Part shown: piece by piece, positions 1 to 7,319 of the stretch
Layout: the number at the start of each line of letters is the position of its first letter
How positions within the stretch are numbered: position 1 is the stretch's first letter
NCBI RefSeq assembly: GCF_947489565.1
Contig: NZ_CANLEA010000001.1
Span: forward strand, 1-64,000
Length of the DNA: 64,000 nucleotides
Reading direction: 5' to 3'
Source of the DNA: an uncultured Kordia sp.
Lineage (GTDB): Bacteria; Bacteroidota; Bacteroidia; Flavobacteriales; Flavobacteriaceae
The notes under the pieces: model-generated
What the model was told of the DNA's origin: nothing
The model's input: only the letters and a program-made list of their open reading frames with translations
The model's database searches: none
Translations under genes and position numbers: made by a program

Positions 1-243
1 AAAACTTGGAGTGACTTGATAGTGTATCTTTTCCATTTTTAAGTTAATGATTTATTGAATGCTAATCTAAAGGAGTGGTGAATCTCTGATTCGTTGTATC
101 GAGAAGTCCTTTGAATAGCTCATTCTCGTCATACTGAACTTGATTCAGCATCGCATCAAAAACATTTAAAAGTATTCATTTACATCTTACACAATACCAT
201 AAGCGAGAAAACAATTCGTGGATTCGTGACAAAAAATAAAAAA
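1..243. other. Intergenic/edge region without a supported gene
   Basis: No gene can be supported here. A short open frame at the very left edge (stop at about 40-42) could be the tail of a gene lying outside the window, but nothing identifies it. The region holds two copies of motifs that recur elsewhere in the window: GTATCGAGAAGTCCTTT at about 96-112, which resembles part of the element at 20448-20499, and a palindrome-like unit at 128-152. Confidence 0.5.
128..152. repeat. Dispersed palindromic repeat, family A, copy 1
   Basis: This 25-bp unit has near-complementary arms around CTTGA, of the form ATACTGAA...TTCAGCAT. It matches the reverse complement of 46765-46789 at all but two positions. 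Both copies lie in gene-free DNA next to gene 3' ends, as expected for a small dispersed hairpin repeat. Confidence 0.6.
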
Positions 244-846
244 TCAAACCTTATCATGCACTTTCGTATGATTTCCATCATTCCAAAGTGTCAAAATATC
301 GGTGGCTACTTGTGCGCCACTTCCAGCGGCAATGGCAAACTGACTTCTCCAGCCAGCAATCGTTCCACAAACGTACAAACCTTCTTTTATCAAATGATCT
401 TCATTTTTTAAATACACACGATCTTTCTTTGCTGCGGCTCTTGGATGTGGAGCAATAAACTCGTCCAAACCATCAATAGTAAATGGTTTTGCATAATTTA
501 GCGCAAGTACTACAAGCTTACTTTGATAGGTATTTTTATTGGTGATGATTTGAAAATTGCCAGCTTCACCTGTAATTTCGCATACTTTTTCGTTGGCAAT
601 TTGTTGTACATGCGGATATGTTTCTGACAATTGCGCTTGTCCTTCTTCCAGCACAGAAGCGCCTGTTTTTCCTTTCGGTAAACCTAAAACATTATTAAAC
701 AATGCATTTTGTAAATGTGAAGACTTTTGGTGTAGTACAATACCAATCTTCTTATCTGCCGCAAATGGTTTTTCCTTTGCAGAACCTAATACGAGCGCGC
801 ATTGCATTCCTGAAACGCCGCCGCCAATTACAAGTACATCAAACAT
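244..846 (-). CDS. Short NAD(P)/FAD-dependent oxidoreductase (thioredoxin reductase-like fold)
   Basis: The 200-residue protein opens with a dinucleotide-binding Rossmann motif (GGGVSG at residues 8-13). It ends with the segment typical of the thioredoxin-reductase-like FAD fold (YVCGTIAG, then QFAIAAGSGAQVA, about 158-181). Thioredoxin reductases are about 310 residues. This protein lacks the inserted NADPH domain and any redox CxxC pair, so it is probably a single-domain flavoprotein of unknown substrate rather than a true thioredoxin reductase. Its ATG overlaps the stop codon of the upstream small membrane protein gene by one base (TAATG), which implies translational coupling. The family call is firm; the reaction is not known. 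Confidence 0.8.
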   Translation of the reverse strand: MFDVLVIGGGVSGMQCALVLGSAKEKPFAADKKIGIVLHQKSSHLQNALFNNVLGLPKGKTGASVLEEGQAQLSETYPHVQQIANEKVCEITGEAGNFQIITNKNTYQSKLVVLALNYAKPFTIDGLDEFIAPHPRAAAKKDRVYLKNEDHLIKEGLYVCGTIAGWRSQFAIAAGSGAQVATDILTLWNDGNHTKVHDKV

Positions 847-1052
847 TACTTCTTATGATTGTCTATTTTCTCTTGAATCTTTTTAGAAGTCAGAAAAATT
901 AATAAAATCATAATGGCACACAAAGCTGCCACAATACTAATTGCAGCTACCAAACTGTCACCTTGAAACAGATTGTTAAAATCTAGTTTTGTTGCATTAT
1001 AAATACTAAGTATTACTGCAAGTACAATAAATATATAAGAGAATTTTTTCAT
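846..1052 (-). CDS. Small two-helix membrane protein
   Basis: This 68-residue protein is almost entirely two hydrophobic segments (about residues 4-21 and 33-53, the latter LVAAISIVAALCAIMILLIF) followed by a lysine-rich tail (TSKKIQEKIDNHKK). I do not recognise a family. It is translated just ahead of the FAD oxidoreductase and its stop overlaps that gene's start by one base, so the two are probably one operon. The role could be a membrane partner of the flavoprotein, but that rests on linkage alone. Confidence 0.7.
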   Translation of the reverse strand: MKKFSYIFIVLAVILSIYNATKLDFNNLFQGDSLVAAISIVAALCAIMILLIFLTSKKIQEKIDNHKK

Positions 1053-1138
1053 TTTCGATTTTCTTTAGAGCTGAATTTTTGTGCGCATGCAAAATCGAGT
1101 AGACTTTGCGTGCGCATCAATTTTTTCAGTTTACAAAT

Positions 1139-1723
1139 TTACTTAAATATTTCCTGAATACCTGTGGTAAATATTTTAACAGCAATGGCTAATAAAATAA
1201 CACCAAAGACTTTTCGTAAAATACGAATTCCATTTTGTCCTAACCAACGTTCAATTTGAGCAGAAGCTTTCAACACAGCATACATAATAATCATGTTGAT
1301 TAAAATAGCAATGACAATGTTTGTGGCACTAAATTCTGCACGAAGTGATAGGATAGAAGTCAAACTTCCAGGTCCAGCAACTAATGGAAAAGCAATAGGA
1401 AATACGGAAGCATCACTCATACTGCCTTCACCATCTTCTTTAAATAAGGTAATTCCTAAAATCATTTCCAAGGCTAAAAAGAACAGCACAAACGAACCTG
1501 CGATAGCAAACTGACTAGCAGAAATGTCTATCAAGCTCAATAAGCTCTCTCCAACAAATAAAAATACGGTCAAAATAATGCCCGCAATAATGGTGGCTTT
1601 TCCCGATTGAATATGTCCTGTTTTACGACGTAAATCGATAATAATAGGAATGTTTCCAATAATATCAATAACAGCAAAAAGCACCATGCTCGCTGTTAAA
1701 ATGTGTTTAAAATTTAAATCCAT
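1139..1723 (-). CDS. MarC family integral membrane protein
   Basis: The 194-residue protein has about six hydrophobic segments and the sequence signature of the MarC/YhgN family: an N-terminal FAVIDIIGNIPIIIDL stretch and a central FPIAFPLVAGPGSLTSIL motif. Length agrees with the family (about 195-220). MarC proteins sit in the inner membrane and their transported substrate is unsettled; the old link to multiple antibiotic resistance has been disputed. It is transcribed alone, divergently from the DUF3109 gene, with 86 bp between it and the downstream small membrane protein gene. Confidence 0.9.
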   Translation of the reverse strand: MDLNFKHILTASMVLFAVIDIIGNIPIIIDLRRKTGHIQSGKATIIAGIILTVFLFVGESLLSLIDISASQFAIAGSFVLFFLALEMILGITLFKEDGEGSMSDASVFPIAFPLVAGPGSLTSILSLRAEFSATNIVIAILINMIIMYAVLKASAQIERWLGQNGIRILRKVFGVILLAIAVKIFTTGIQEIFK

Positions 1724-1870
1724 TTCGATACATTTTTAAATTCGCGGCAAAAGTACACTATTCGCCTAATTATCAAAGCGAAAAGACATATTTTTTAGGT
1801 TAAAAAAAAGGAAATAAATAGCGGGTTTTAAATTTGAATATGAAGTCAAAAAAAACAGTCAGAAAAAAAG

Positions 1871-1878
1871 TATATTTG
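1871..1878 (+). promoter_or_regulatory. Bacteroidota -7 box (TATATTTG), nearly leaderless
   Basis: TATATTTG matches the TAnnTTTG consensus and ends only four bases before the ATG at 1883. A transcript starting the usual few bases after the box would begin at or next to the start codon. No TTG was found at the expected -33 distance. Confidence 0.45.
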
Positions 1879-1882
1879 CCAC

Positions 1883-2452
1883 ATGTTTCAGATAGGAAAA
1901 ACCATCATTTCAGAAGATATTATTGAGAATGATTTTGCATGCAATTTATCGGCATGTAAAGGAGAATGTTGTATAGCAGGTGATGCCGGTGCGCCACTTG
2001 AAAAAGAAGAAGTCAAAATATTAGAAGACATATATACTAAGGTAAAACCATTTTTACGTAAAGAAGGTATTGAAGCCATTGAAAAGCAAGGAACCTATAT
2101 AGTTCAAGAAAATGGAGACTTAGAAACGCCTTTGGTAAATGGTGCAGAATGTGCCTATGTTATTTTTGATGATAAGAAAACTGCTTTGTGCGGAATTGAA
2201 GAAGCATATAACAAAGGTTTGGTCGATTGGAAAAAACCTATTTCCTGCCACTTATATCCAATACGTGTGGAAGCTTACAGTGATTTTTCAGCTGTCAATT
2301 ATCATAAATGGCCAATTTGTGATGATGCATGTTCTTTAGGAAAAGAATTGCAAGTGCCGATTTACAAATTTGTAAAAGAAGCACTGGTTCGAAAATTTGG
2401 AGAAGATTGGTATAGCGAATTGGAAAAGACTGCAAAAAAATTAGGTCGCTAG
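1883..2452 (+). CDS. DUF3109 family Cys-cluster protein
   Basis: This 189-residue protein begins MFQIGKTIIS and has an N-terminal cysteine cluster (C20, C25, C29, C30 in ACNLSACKGECC) plus later cysteines in SCHLYPIR and WPICDDACSLG. That pattern is the hallmark of DUF3109 and the related YkgJ-type zinc or iron-sulfur cluster proteins. The N-terminus fits the family start, so ATG 1883 is likely right although a -7 box lies immediately upstream. No signal peptide is seen, so it is probably cytosolic. The biochemical role of the family is unknown. It stands alone between MarC (divergent) and nrdB. Confidence 0.88.
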   Translation: MFQIGKTIISEDIIENDFACNLSACKGECCIAGDAGAPLEKEEVKILEDIYTKVKPFLRKEGIEAIEKQGTYIVQENGDLETPLVNGAECAYVIFDDKKTALCGIEEAYNKGLVDWKKPISCHLYPIRVEAYSDFSAVNYHKWPICDDACSLGKELQVPIYKFVKEALVRKFGEDWYSELEKTAKKLGR

Positions 2453-2724
2453 TTGTTAAAAAATCTTTTTCCCATTTTTTTTTAAAAACGCTGGTTTTAT
2501 CGCTGCTAACAAAGGATTGATTCTTGTAAGTGTTTGATAATCAACAAAAAATGCCATTTTAGAAAATCTTAAAAAAGTAAGAAAAAACTGTATTGTTGTT
2601 AAAAACTCATGAACTTTGTGAATAAGTTACACTTTCATTTCCGACGACAATTTCCAATCTTTGTTATTCCCAAATCAAACAATAGTCTTTTACCCAATTT
2701 TACATTAAAAAACTCGATAATTTT
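2453..2724. other. nrdB upstream region, no clear gene
   Basis: This is AT-rich leader DNA upstream of nrdB. It holds TGTGAATAA at 2617-2625, the complement of TTATTCACA, which fits the loose DnaA-box consensus TTWTNCACA. A minus-strand open frame (ATG at 2557, stop at 2456, 33 codons) is present but has no recognisable family. I found no TAnnTTTG box with a good spacing to nrdB. Confidence 0.35.
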
Positions 2725-3705
2725 ATGTCATCAGCAATAGAACCCATCTTACAAGAGAACAAAGACAGATTTGTGATTTTCCCAATAAAACATGCAGATA
2801 TTTGGGAGTGGTACAAAAAATCCGAAGCTAGTTTTTGGACGGCAGAAGAAATTGATCTTCACCAAGACTTGACAGACTGGACAACTAAATTAAATGATGA
2901 CGAGCGTTATTTCATTAAACACATTCTTGCATTTTTTGCTGCATCAGACGGAATTGTAAATGAAAACTTAGCGGAGAACTTTGTAAATGAAGTTCAATAT
3001 TCAGAAGCTAAATTTTTCTACGGATTCCAAATCATGATGGAGAACATTCATTCAGAAACATATTCGTTATTAATTGACACATATGTTAAAGATGAAAAAG
3101 AAAAAGAAAAGTTGTTTAAGGCAATTGATAATTTCCCTGCAATCAAAAAGAAAGCAGATTGGGCTTTACAATGGATTGAATCGCCAAGTTTTGCAGAACG
3201 TTTAATTGCGTTTGCAGCTGTAGAAGGTATTTTCTTTTCAGGAGCTTTCTGTTCTATTTACTGGTTAAAGAAAAGAGGAATTATGCCAGGATTAACGTTT
3301 TCTAACGAGTTAATTTCTCGTGATGAAGGTGTTCACTGTGATTTTGCAGTGCATTTACACAATAATCACTTGATAAATAAAGTTCCTAAAGAGCGTATTC
3401 GTGGTATTATAGTGGATGCACTAAATATAGAACGCGAATTCATTACAGAATCTTTACCTGTAAGTCTTATTGGAATGAATGCTAAATTGATGACACAATA
3501 CCTGGAGTTTGTTACCGATAGACTTTTACAAGAATTAGGTTGTGAGAAAGAGTACAATGTATCAAATCCATTCGATTTTATGGATATGATTTCGCTACAA
3601 GGTAAAACCAACTTCTTTGAAAAAAGAGTATCAGAATATCAAAAAGCAGGTGTCCTGAATAAAGAAGAAGAGAAAGACAAATTTAGCTTTGACGCTGATT
3701 TCTAA
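2725..3705 (+). CDS. nrdB: Class Ia ribonucleotide reductase, beta (small) subunit
   Basis: The 326-residue R2 subunit carries the diiron-tyrosyl radical cofactor that starts ribonucleotide reduction for dNTP synthesis in the cytoplasm. The complete ligand set is visible: D75 (AASDG), E106 and H109 ([10 protein letters not shown]), E167 (AAVEG), E201 and H204 (RDEGVH). The radical tyrosine is Y113 in HSETYS. The [10 protein letters not shown] motif near residue 36 is that of eukaryote-like class Ia R2 proteins, common in Bacteroidota. It lies 153 bp upstream of nrdA on the same strand; the two are probably co-transcribed, ending at the hairpin after nrdA. Confidence 0.97.
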   Translation: MSSAIEPILQENKDRFVIFPIKHADIWEWYKKSEASFWTAEEIDLHQDLTDWTTKLNDDERYFIKHILAFFAASDGIVNENLAENFVNEVQYSEAKFFYGFQIMMENIHSETYSLLIDTYVKDEKEKEKLFKAIDNFPAIKKKADWALQWIESPSFAERLIAFAAVEGIFFSGAFCSIYWLKKRGIMPGLTFSNELISRDEGVHCDFAVHLHNNHLINKVPKERIRGIIVDALNIEREFITESLPVSLIGMNAKLMTQYLEFVTDRLLQELGCEKEYNVSNPFDFMDMISLQGKTNFFEKRVSEYQKAGVLNKEEEKDKFSFDADF

Positions 3706-3858
3706 AAGAAAACTCCTTTGATTTTGGTTGTACTACAATCAAAATTTTAAAACACATTAATAAAATCCCAACTACTGATTTTTTCGCCGAAAAATTGGTA
3801 AAATAACTAACCCCTTTTCTGAACGAGAGTCAGAAAAACAAAAAAAACAGATGAGCGT

Positions 3859-6297
3859 ATGTTTGTAGTAAAAAGAGACGGAAGAAAAGAGCCAATGATG
3901 TTTGACAAGATCACTTCGAGAGTGAGAAAGTTATGCTATGGCTTAAACGATTTGGTAGATCCTGTAAAAGTTGCTATGCGAGTTATTGAAGGCTTGTATG
4001 ATGGTGTAACTACTTCAGAATTAGATAACTTGGCAGCAGAAATTGCGGCCACAATGACGACAACGCATCCCGATTATGCACGATTGGCTGCGCGTATTTC
4101 CGTGTCAAACTTGCACAAGAATACAAAGAAATCATTCTCTGAAACAATGGTTGATTTGTATGAATATGTAAACCCAAGAACTGGTAAAGATGCTCCATTA
4201 TTATCGGATGAAGTATATAAAGTAATTATGGATAATGCAGATCGTTTAGATTCTACTATTATTTATAACCGTGATTTTGGATATGATTATTTCGGATTCA
4301 AAACTTTAGAACGTTCATATTTACTAAAGTTAAACGGAAAAATTGCAGAACGTCCACAACATATGTTAATGCGTGTTTCTGTTGGAATTCACTTGAATGA
4401 CTTAGATGCAGCGATTGAAACGTATGAGTTAATGTCTAAAAAGTACTTTACACATGCAACTCCAACGTTATTCAACTCAGGAACTCCAAAACCGCAAATG
4501 TCATCATGTTTCTTGTTAGCTATGCAAGACGATAGTATTGATGGAATCTACGACACTCTTAAACAAACGGCGAAAATATCACAATCAGCAGGAGGAATAG
4601 GCTTATCTATCCACAACGTTCGTGCTACAGGATCATATATTGCAGGAACCAATGGAACAAGTAATGGAATTGTGCCAATGTTACGTGTATACAATGATAC
4701 GGCACGTTATGTAGATCAAGGTGGAGGAAAACGTAAAGGTTCGTTCGCTATTTATGTAGAACCATGGCATGCAGATATTTTTGACTTCCTTGATTTAAAG
4801 AAGAATCACGGAAAGGAAGAAATGCGTGCGCGTGATTTATTCTACGCAATGTGGATTCCAGATTTATTCATGAAGCGTGTAGAAGAAAATGGGCCTTGGA
4901 CATTAATGTGTCCAAACGAATGTCCAAACTTATTCAATGTACACAGTGAAGAGTTTGAAGCAATGTATTTAAAATACGAATCAGCTGGAAAAGGAAGAAA
5001 AACAATCAAGGCGCGTGAGTTATGGGAGAAAATTTTAGAATCTCAAATTGAAACAGGAACGCCATACATGTTATATAAAGATGCTGCGAACCGTAAGTCG
5101 AACCAAAAGAACTTAGGAACCATTCGTTCATCAAACTTATGTACAGAAATCATGGAGTATACATCTCCAGATGAAGTAGCGGTTTGTAACTTGGCTTCGA
5201 TTGCGTTGCCAATGTTTATCAAAGGAAAAGAATTTGATCATGACGAACTATTCCGTGTAACAAAGCGTGTAACAAAGAATTTAAATAAAGTAATTGATAG
5301 AAACTACTATCCTGTAAAAGAGGCAGAAAACTCTAATTTCCGTCACCGTCCAATTGGATTAGGTGTACAAGGATTGGCAGATACATTTATCAAATTAAGA
5401 ATGCCGTTTACTTCAGATGAAGCTAAGAAACTGAACCAAGAAATATTTGAAACCTTATATTTTGCAGCAGTTACAGCTTCTATGGAAATGGCAAAAGTAG
5501 AAGGACCATACCAAACTTATGAAGGTTCGCCAATATCGCAAGGAGAATTCCAACACAATTTATGGGGAATTAAAGATGAAGAATTAAGCGGTCGTTGGGA
5601 CTGGGGAAGTTTACGTAAAGAAGTTGCTGAAAATGGAGTGCGTAACTCATTATTAGTAGCGCCAATGCCAACAGCTTCTACATCACAGATTCTTGGAAAC
5701 AACGAATGTTTTGAACCTTATACATCAAACATTTATACGCGTAGAGTACTTTCTGGAGAATTCATCGTGGTAAACAAGCACTTATTGGAAGATTTAGTGA
5801 ACTTAGGATTGTGGACAGAAGATTTAAAGCAAGAATTAATGCGTGCTAACGGTTCTATCCAACACATTGAGGAAATTCCACAAGACATTAAAGATTTATA
5901 TAAAACGGTTTGGGAATTGAGTATGAAAGATATCATTGACATGTCGCGTCATAGAGGATACTTCATTGATCAATCACAGTCATTAAACTTATTTATGGAA
6001 GGCGCAACGATGGCAAAATTAACATCAATGCACTTCTACGCATGGAAATCTGGATTAAAAACAGGAATGTACTACTTACGAACAAAATCGGCAGTAGATG
6101 CAATCAAGTTTACAGTGAAAAAAGAAGTGAAAAAAGCACCTGTAGCGGTAGAAGCTGCGGCTGCAATTTCAGTAGAAACTGTAGGAACAAAGCCAGCACC
6201 TGTTGCGGTGGAGCCATTAACGCCAGAAGAAATGAAAGAAATGATTGCAAGAGCAAAAAATGGTCAAGATGACGATTGCTTAATGTGTGGTTCTTAA
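3859..6297 (+). CDS. nrdA: Class Ia ribonucleotide reductase, alpha (large) subunit
   Basis: The 812-residue catalytic subunit reduces ribonucleoside diphosphates. An ATP-cone allosteric domain covers about residues 1-90. Catalytic residues are in place: C217 (SSCFLL), N426/C428/E430 (NLCTEI) and C443 (VCNLAS), numbering almost identical to the eukaryotic R1 pattern. The two radical-transfer tyrosines fall near [16 protein letters not shown]. The C-terminus carries the redox pair in CLMCGS, reached through an Ala/Val/Pro/Lys-rich linker (about residues 753-790) longer and lower in complexity than usual. A second ATG at 3851 is out of frame. It works with NrdB just upstream. Confidence 0.97.
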   Translation: MFVVKRDGRKEPMMFDKITSRVRKLCYGLNDLVDPVKVAMRVIEGLYDGVTTSELDNLAAEIAATMTTTHPDYARLAARISVSNLHKNTKKSFSETMVDLYEYVNPRTGKDAPLLSDEVYKVIMDNADRLDSTIIYNRDFGYDYFGFKTLERSYLLKLNGKIAERPQHMLMRVSVGIHLNDLDAAIETYELMSKKYFTHATPTLFNSGTPKPQMSSCFLLAMQDDSIDGIYDTLKQTAKISQSAGGIGLSIHNVRATGSYIAGTNGTSNGIVPMLRVYNDTARYVDQGGGKRKGSFAIYVEPWHADIFDFLDLKKNHGKEEMRARDLFYAMWIPDLFMKRVEENGPWTLMCPNECPNLFNVHSEEFEAMYLKYESAGKGRKTIKARELWEKILESQIETGTPYMLYKDAANRKSNQKNLGTIRSSNLCTEIMEYTSPDEVAVCNLASIALPMFIKGKEFDHDELFRVTKRVTKNLNKVIDRNYYPVKEAENSNFRHRPIGLGVQGLADTFIKLRMPFTSDEAKKLNQEIFETLYFAAVTASMEMAKVEGPYQTYEGSPISQGEFQHNLWGIKDEELSGRWDWGSLRKEVAENGVRNSLLVAPMPTASTSQILGNNECFEPYTSNIYTRRVLSGEFIVVNKHLLEDLVNLGLWTEDLKQELMRANGSIQHIEEIPQDIKDLYKTVWELSMKDIIDMSRHRGYFIDQSQSLNLFMEGATMAKLTSMHFYAWKSGLKTGMYYLRTKSAVDAIKFTVKKEVKKAPVAVEAAAAISVETVGTKPAPVAVEPLTPEEMKEMIARAKNGQDDDCLMCGS

Positions 6298-6327
6298 ATC
6301 ATACGTTTTTATAGAAAACCGACAAAT

Positions 6328-6363
6328 AAAAAAGGGAATACTATTTAAAGTATTCCCTTTTTT
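6328..6363 (+). terminator. Intrinsic terminator after nrdA
   Basis: A stem AGGGAATACT (6333-6342) / AGTATTCCCT (6349-6358) with a six-base loop is flanked by A and T runs that extend the pairing. It lies about 30 bp after the nrdA stop and fits a rho-independent terminator. Confidence 0.85.
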
Positions 6364-6396
6364 ATTTTTTTAACTTGAGTTAAACGTGTAATTTCA

Positions 6397-6462
6397 GTCT
6401 AAGCAAGTCTAAGCAAGTCTAAGCAAGTCTAAGCAAGTCTAAGCAAGTCTAAGCAAGTCTAA
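6397..6462. repeat. 10-bp tandem repeat (GTCTAAGCAA), about 6.6 copies
   Basis: The decamer GTCTAAGCAA is repeated without any mismatch from 6397 to 6462. It lies in the convergent gap between the nrdA terminator and the end of the DUF6503-like gene. Perfect copies suggest recent slippage expansion; copy number may vary between isolates. Confidence 0.95.
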
Positions 6463-6507
6463 TATCTAGTAGCGAAGCGGTCTAAAATCTAACAGCAAAG
6501 CGATCTA
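6463..6507. repeat. Dispersed TCTARYAGCRAAGCGRTCTA repeat, family B, two units
   Basis: Two adjacent units, TCTAGTAGCGAAGCGGTCTA and TCTAACAGCAAAGCGATCTA, follow the decamer array directly. A further copy occurs at 46826-46856, again next to the 3' end of a minus-strand gene. The TCTAA edge is shared with the decamer array, which may have arisen from it. Confidence 0.7.
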
Positions 6508-7209
6508 CTTTAATATATCTGTTCCTAAATATCCATTATCTTTATTATAATACCAAGCGCGTTTCTTTGGCATTTTAACTCCGTTAATGACAGTTTCTTC
6601 TGTTAATAAAATGTATTCTCCATCATTTTTTGCTTCATTCTTATAAAACTGATACACTTCCATCGCGTAAGTTTTTGGATCAAAATAAAAGTACCATGTA
6701 TCTTTTCCGACACTTTCTTTATAAGTAGCTTTCAAAACCAAATATTCTTTGCCTTTAAAGGTTTTCTTCTGTACTGTAGGACTAATAATAGTACCTTCAT
6801 CCTTCAATTTCATTGGCAAACCATACAAATACGTATAATAATTCTTGTATAAATTGGCGCGTTCGCAAGTTAAGTTGTTCTCCTTAGCAACTTCTTCAGA
6901 AATATCTGTTTTGCCGTTAAAAGCAATCGTACAGTCGTTTTTCTCTACGGTATATTCGGTTGTTTTTTCATCGCGCGTAGCTTTTACATAAAAATATTCT
7001 TTAGGTAAATTGATTTTAATAGTGCTTACGCGATTTGCATTATTGGGAGTTTCCATGGTAACCTGTAATGTTCCGTTGAATATTTTCCAATTTCCATTCG
7101 GATCGTGGTATTGAATGGCTTTATCGAGTAGTTCTTGCCCTGTCAATTCTTGTCCAAAAGAAATGGCAGTACATACTAAGAAAATGTATGTTAAGATTGG
7201 TTTGATCAT
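6505..7209 (-). CDS. Secreted DUF6503-like protein
   Basis: The 234-residue protein has an N-terminal signal peptide (about residues 1-19, YIFLVCTAISFG before QEL). The mature part, with ELLDKAIQYHDPNGNW near the start and beta-rich segments ending WYYNKDNGYLGTDIL, resembles the Bacteroidota family I know as DUF6503, which looks distantly like LolA/outer-membrane lipoprotein-sorting folds. Two cysteines (in NDCTIAF and LTCERAN) could form a disulfide in the periplasm. Function unknown. It is monocistronic; its 3' end abuts the repeat at 6463-6507. Confidence 0.75.
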   Translation of the reverse strand: MIKPILTYIFLVCTAISFGQELTGQELLDKAIQYHDPNGNWKIFNGTLQVTMETPNNANRVSTIKINLPKEYFYVKATRDEKTTEYTVEKNDCTIAFNGKTDISEEVAKENNLTCERANLYKNYYTYLYGLPMKLKDEGTIISPTVQKKTFKGKEYLVLKATYKESVGKDTWYFYFDPKTYAMEVYQFYKNEAKNDGEYILLTEETVINGVKMPKKRAWYYNKDNGYLGTDILK

Positions 7210-7264
7210 GTTGGTAATTTTAAATTGATCTGTCTAAGATAGTATTTTTGGATTAGATCAAAAC

Positions 7265-7298
7265 AAAAAAAACACAATCGCTTTGATTGTGTTTTTTA
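7265..7298 (-). terminator. Intrinsic terminator after the phosphate transporter gene
   Basis: A stem AACACAATC (7271-7279) / GATTGTGTT (7285-7293) has a five-base loop and is bounded by A and T runs on both sides. Read on the minus strand it ends the phosphate transporter transcript about 30 bp after its stop codon. Confidence 0.8.
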
Positions 7299-7319
7299 AT
7301 ACTGTATGTATGATTATTT

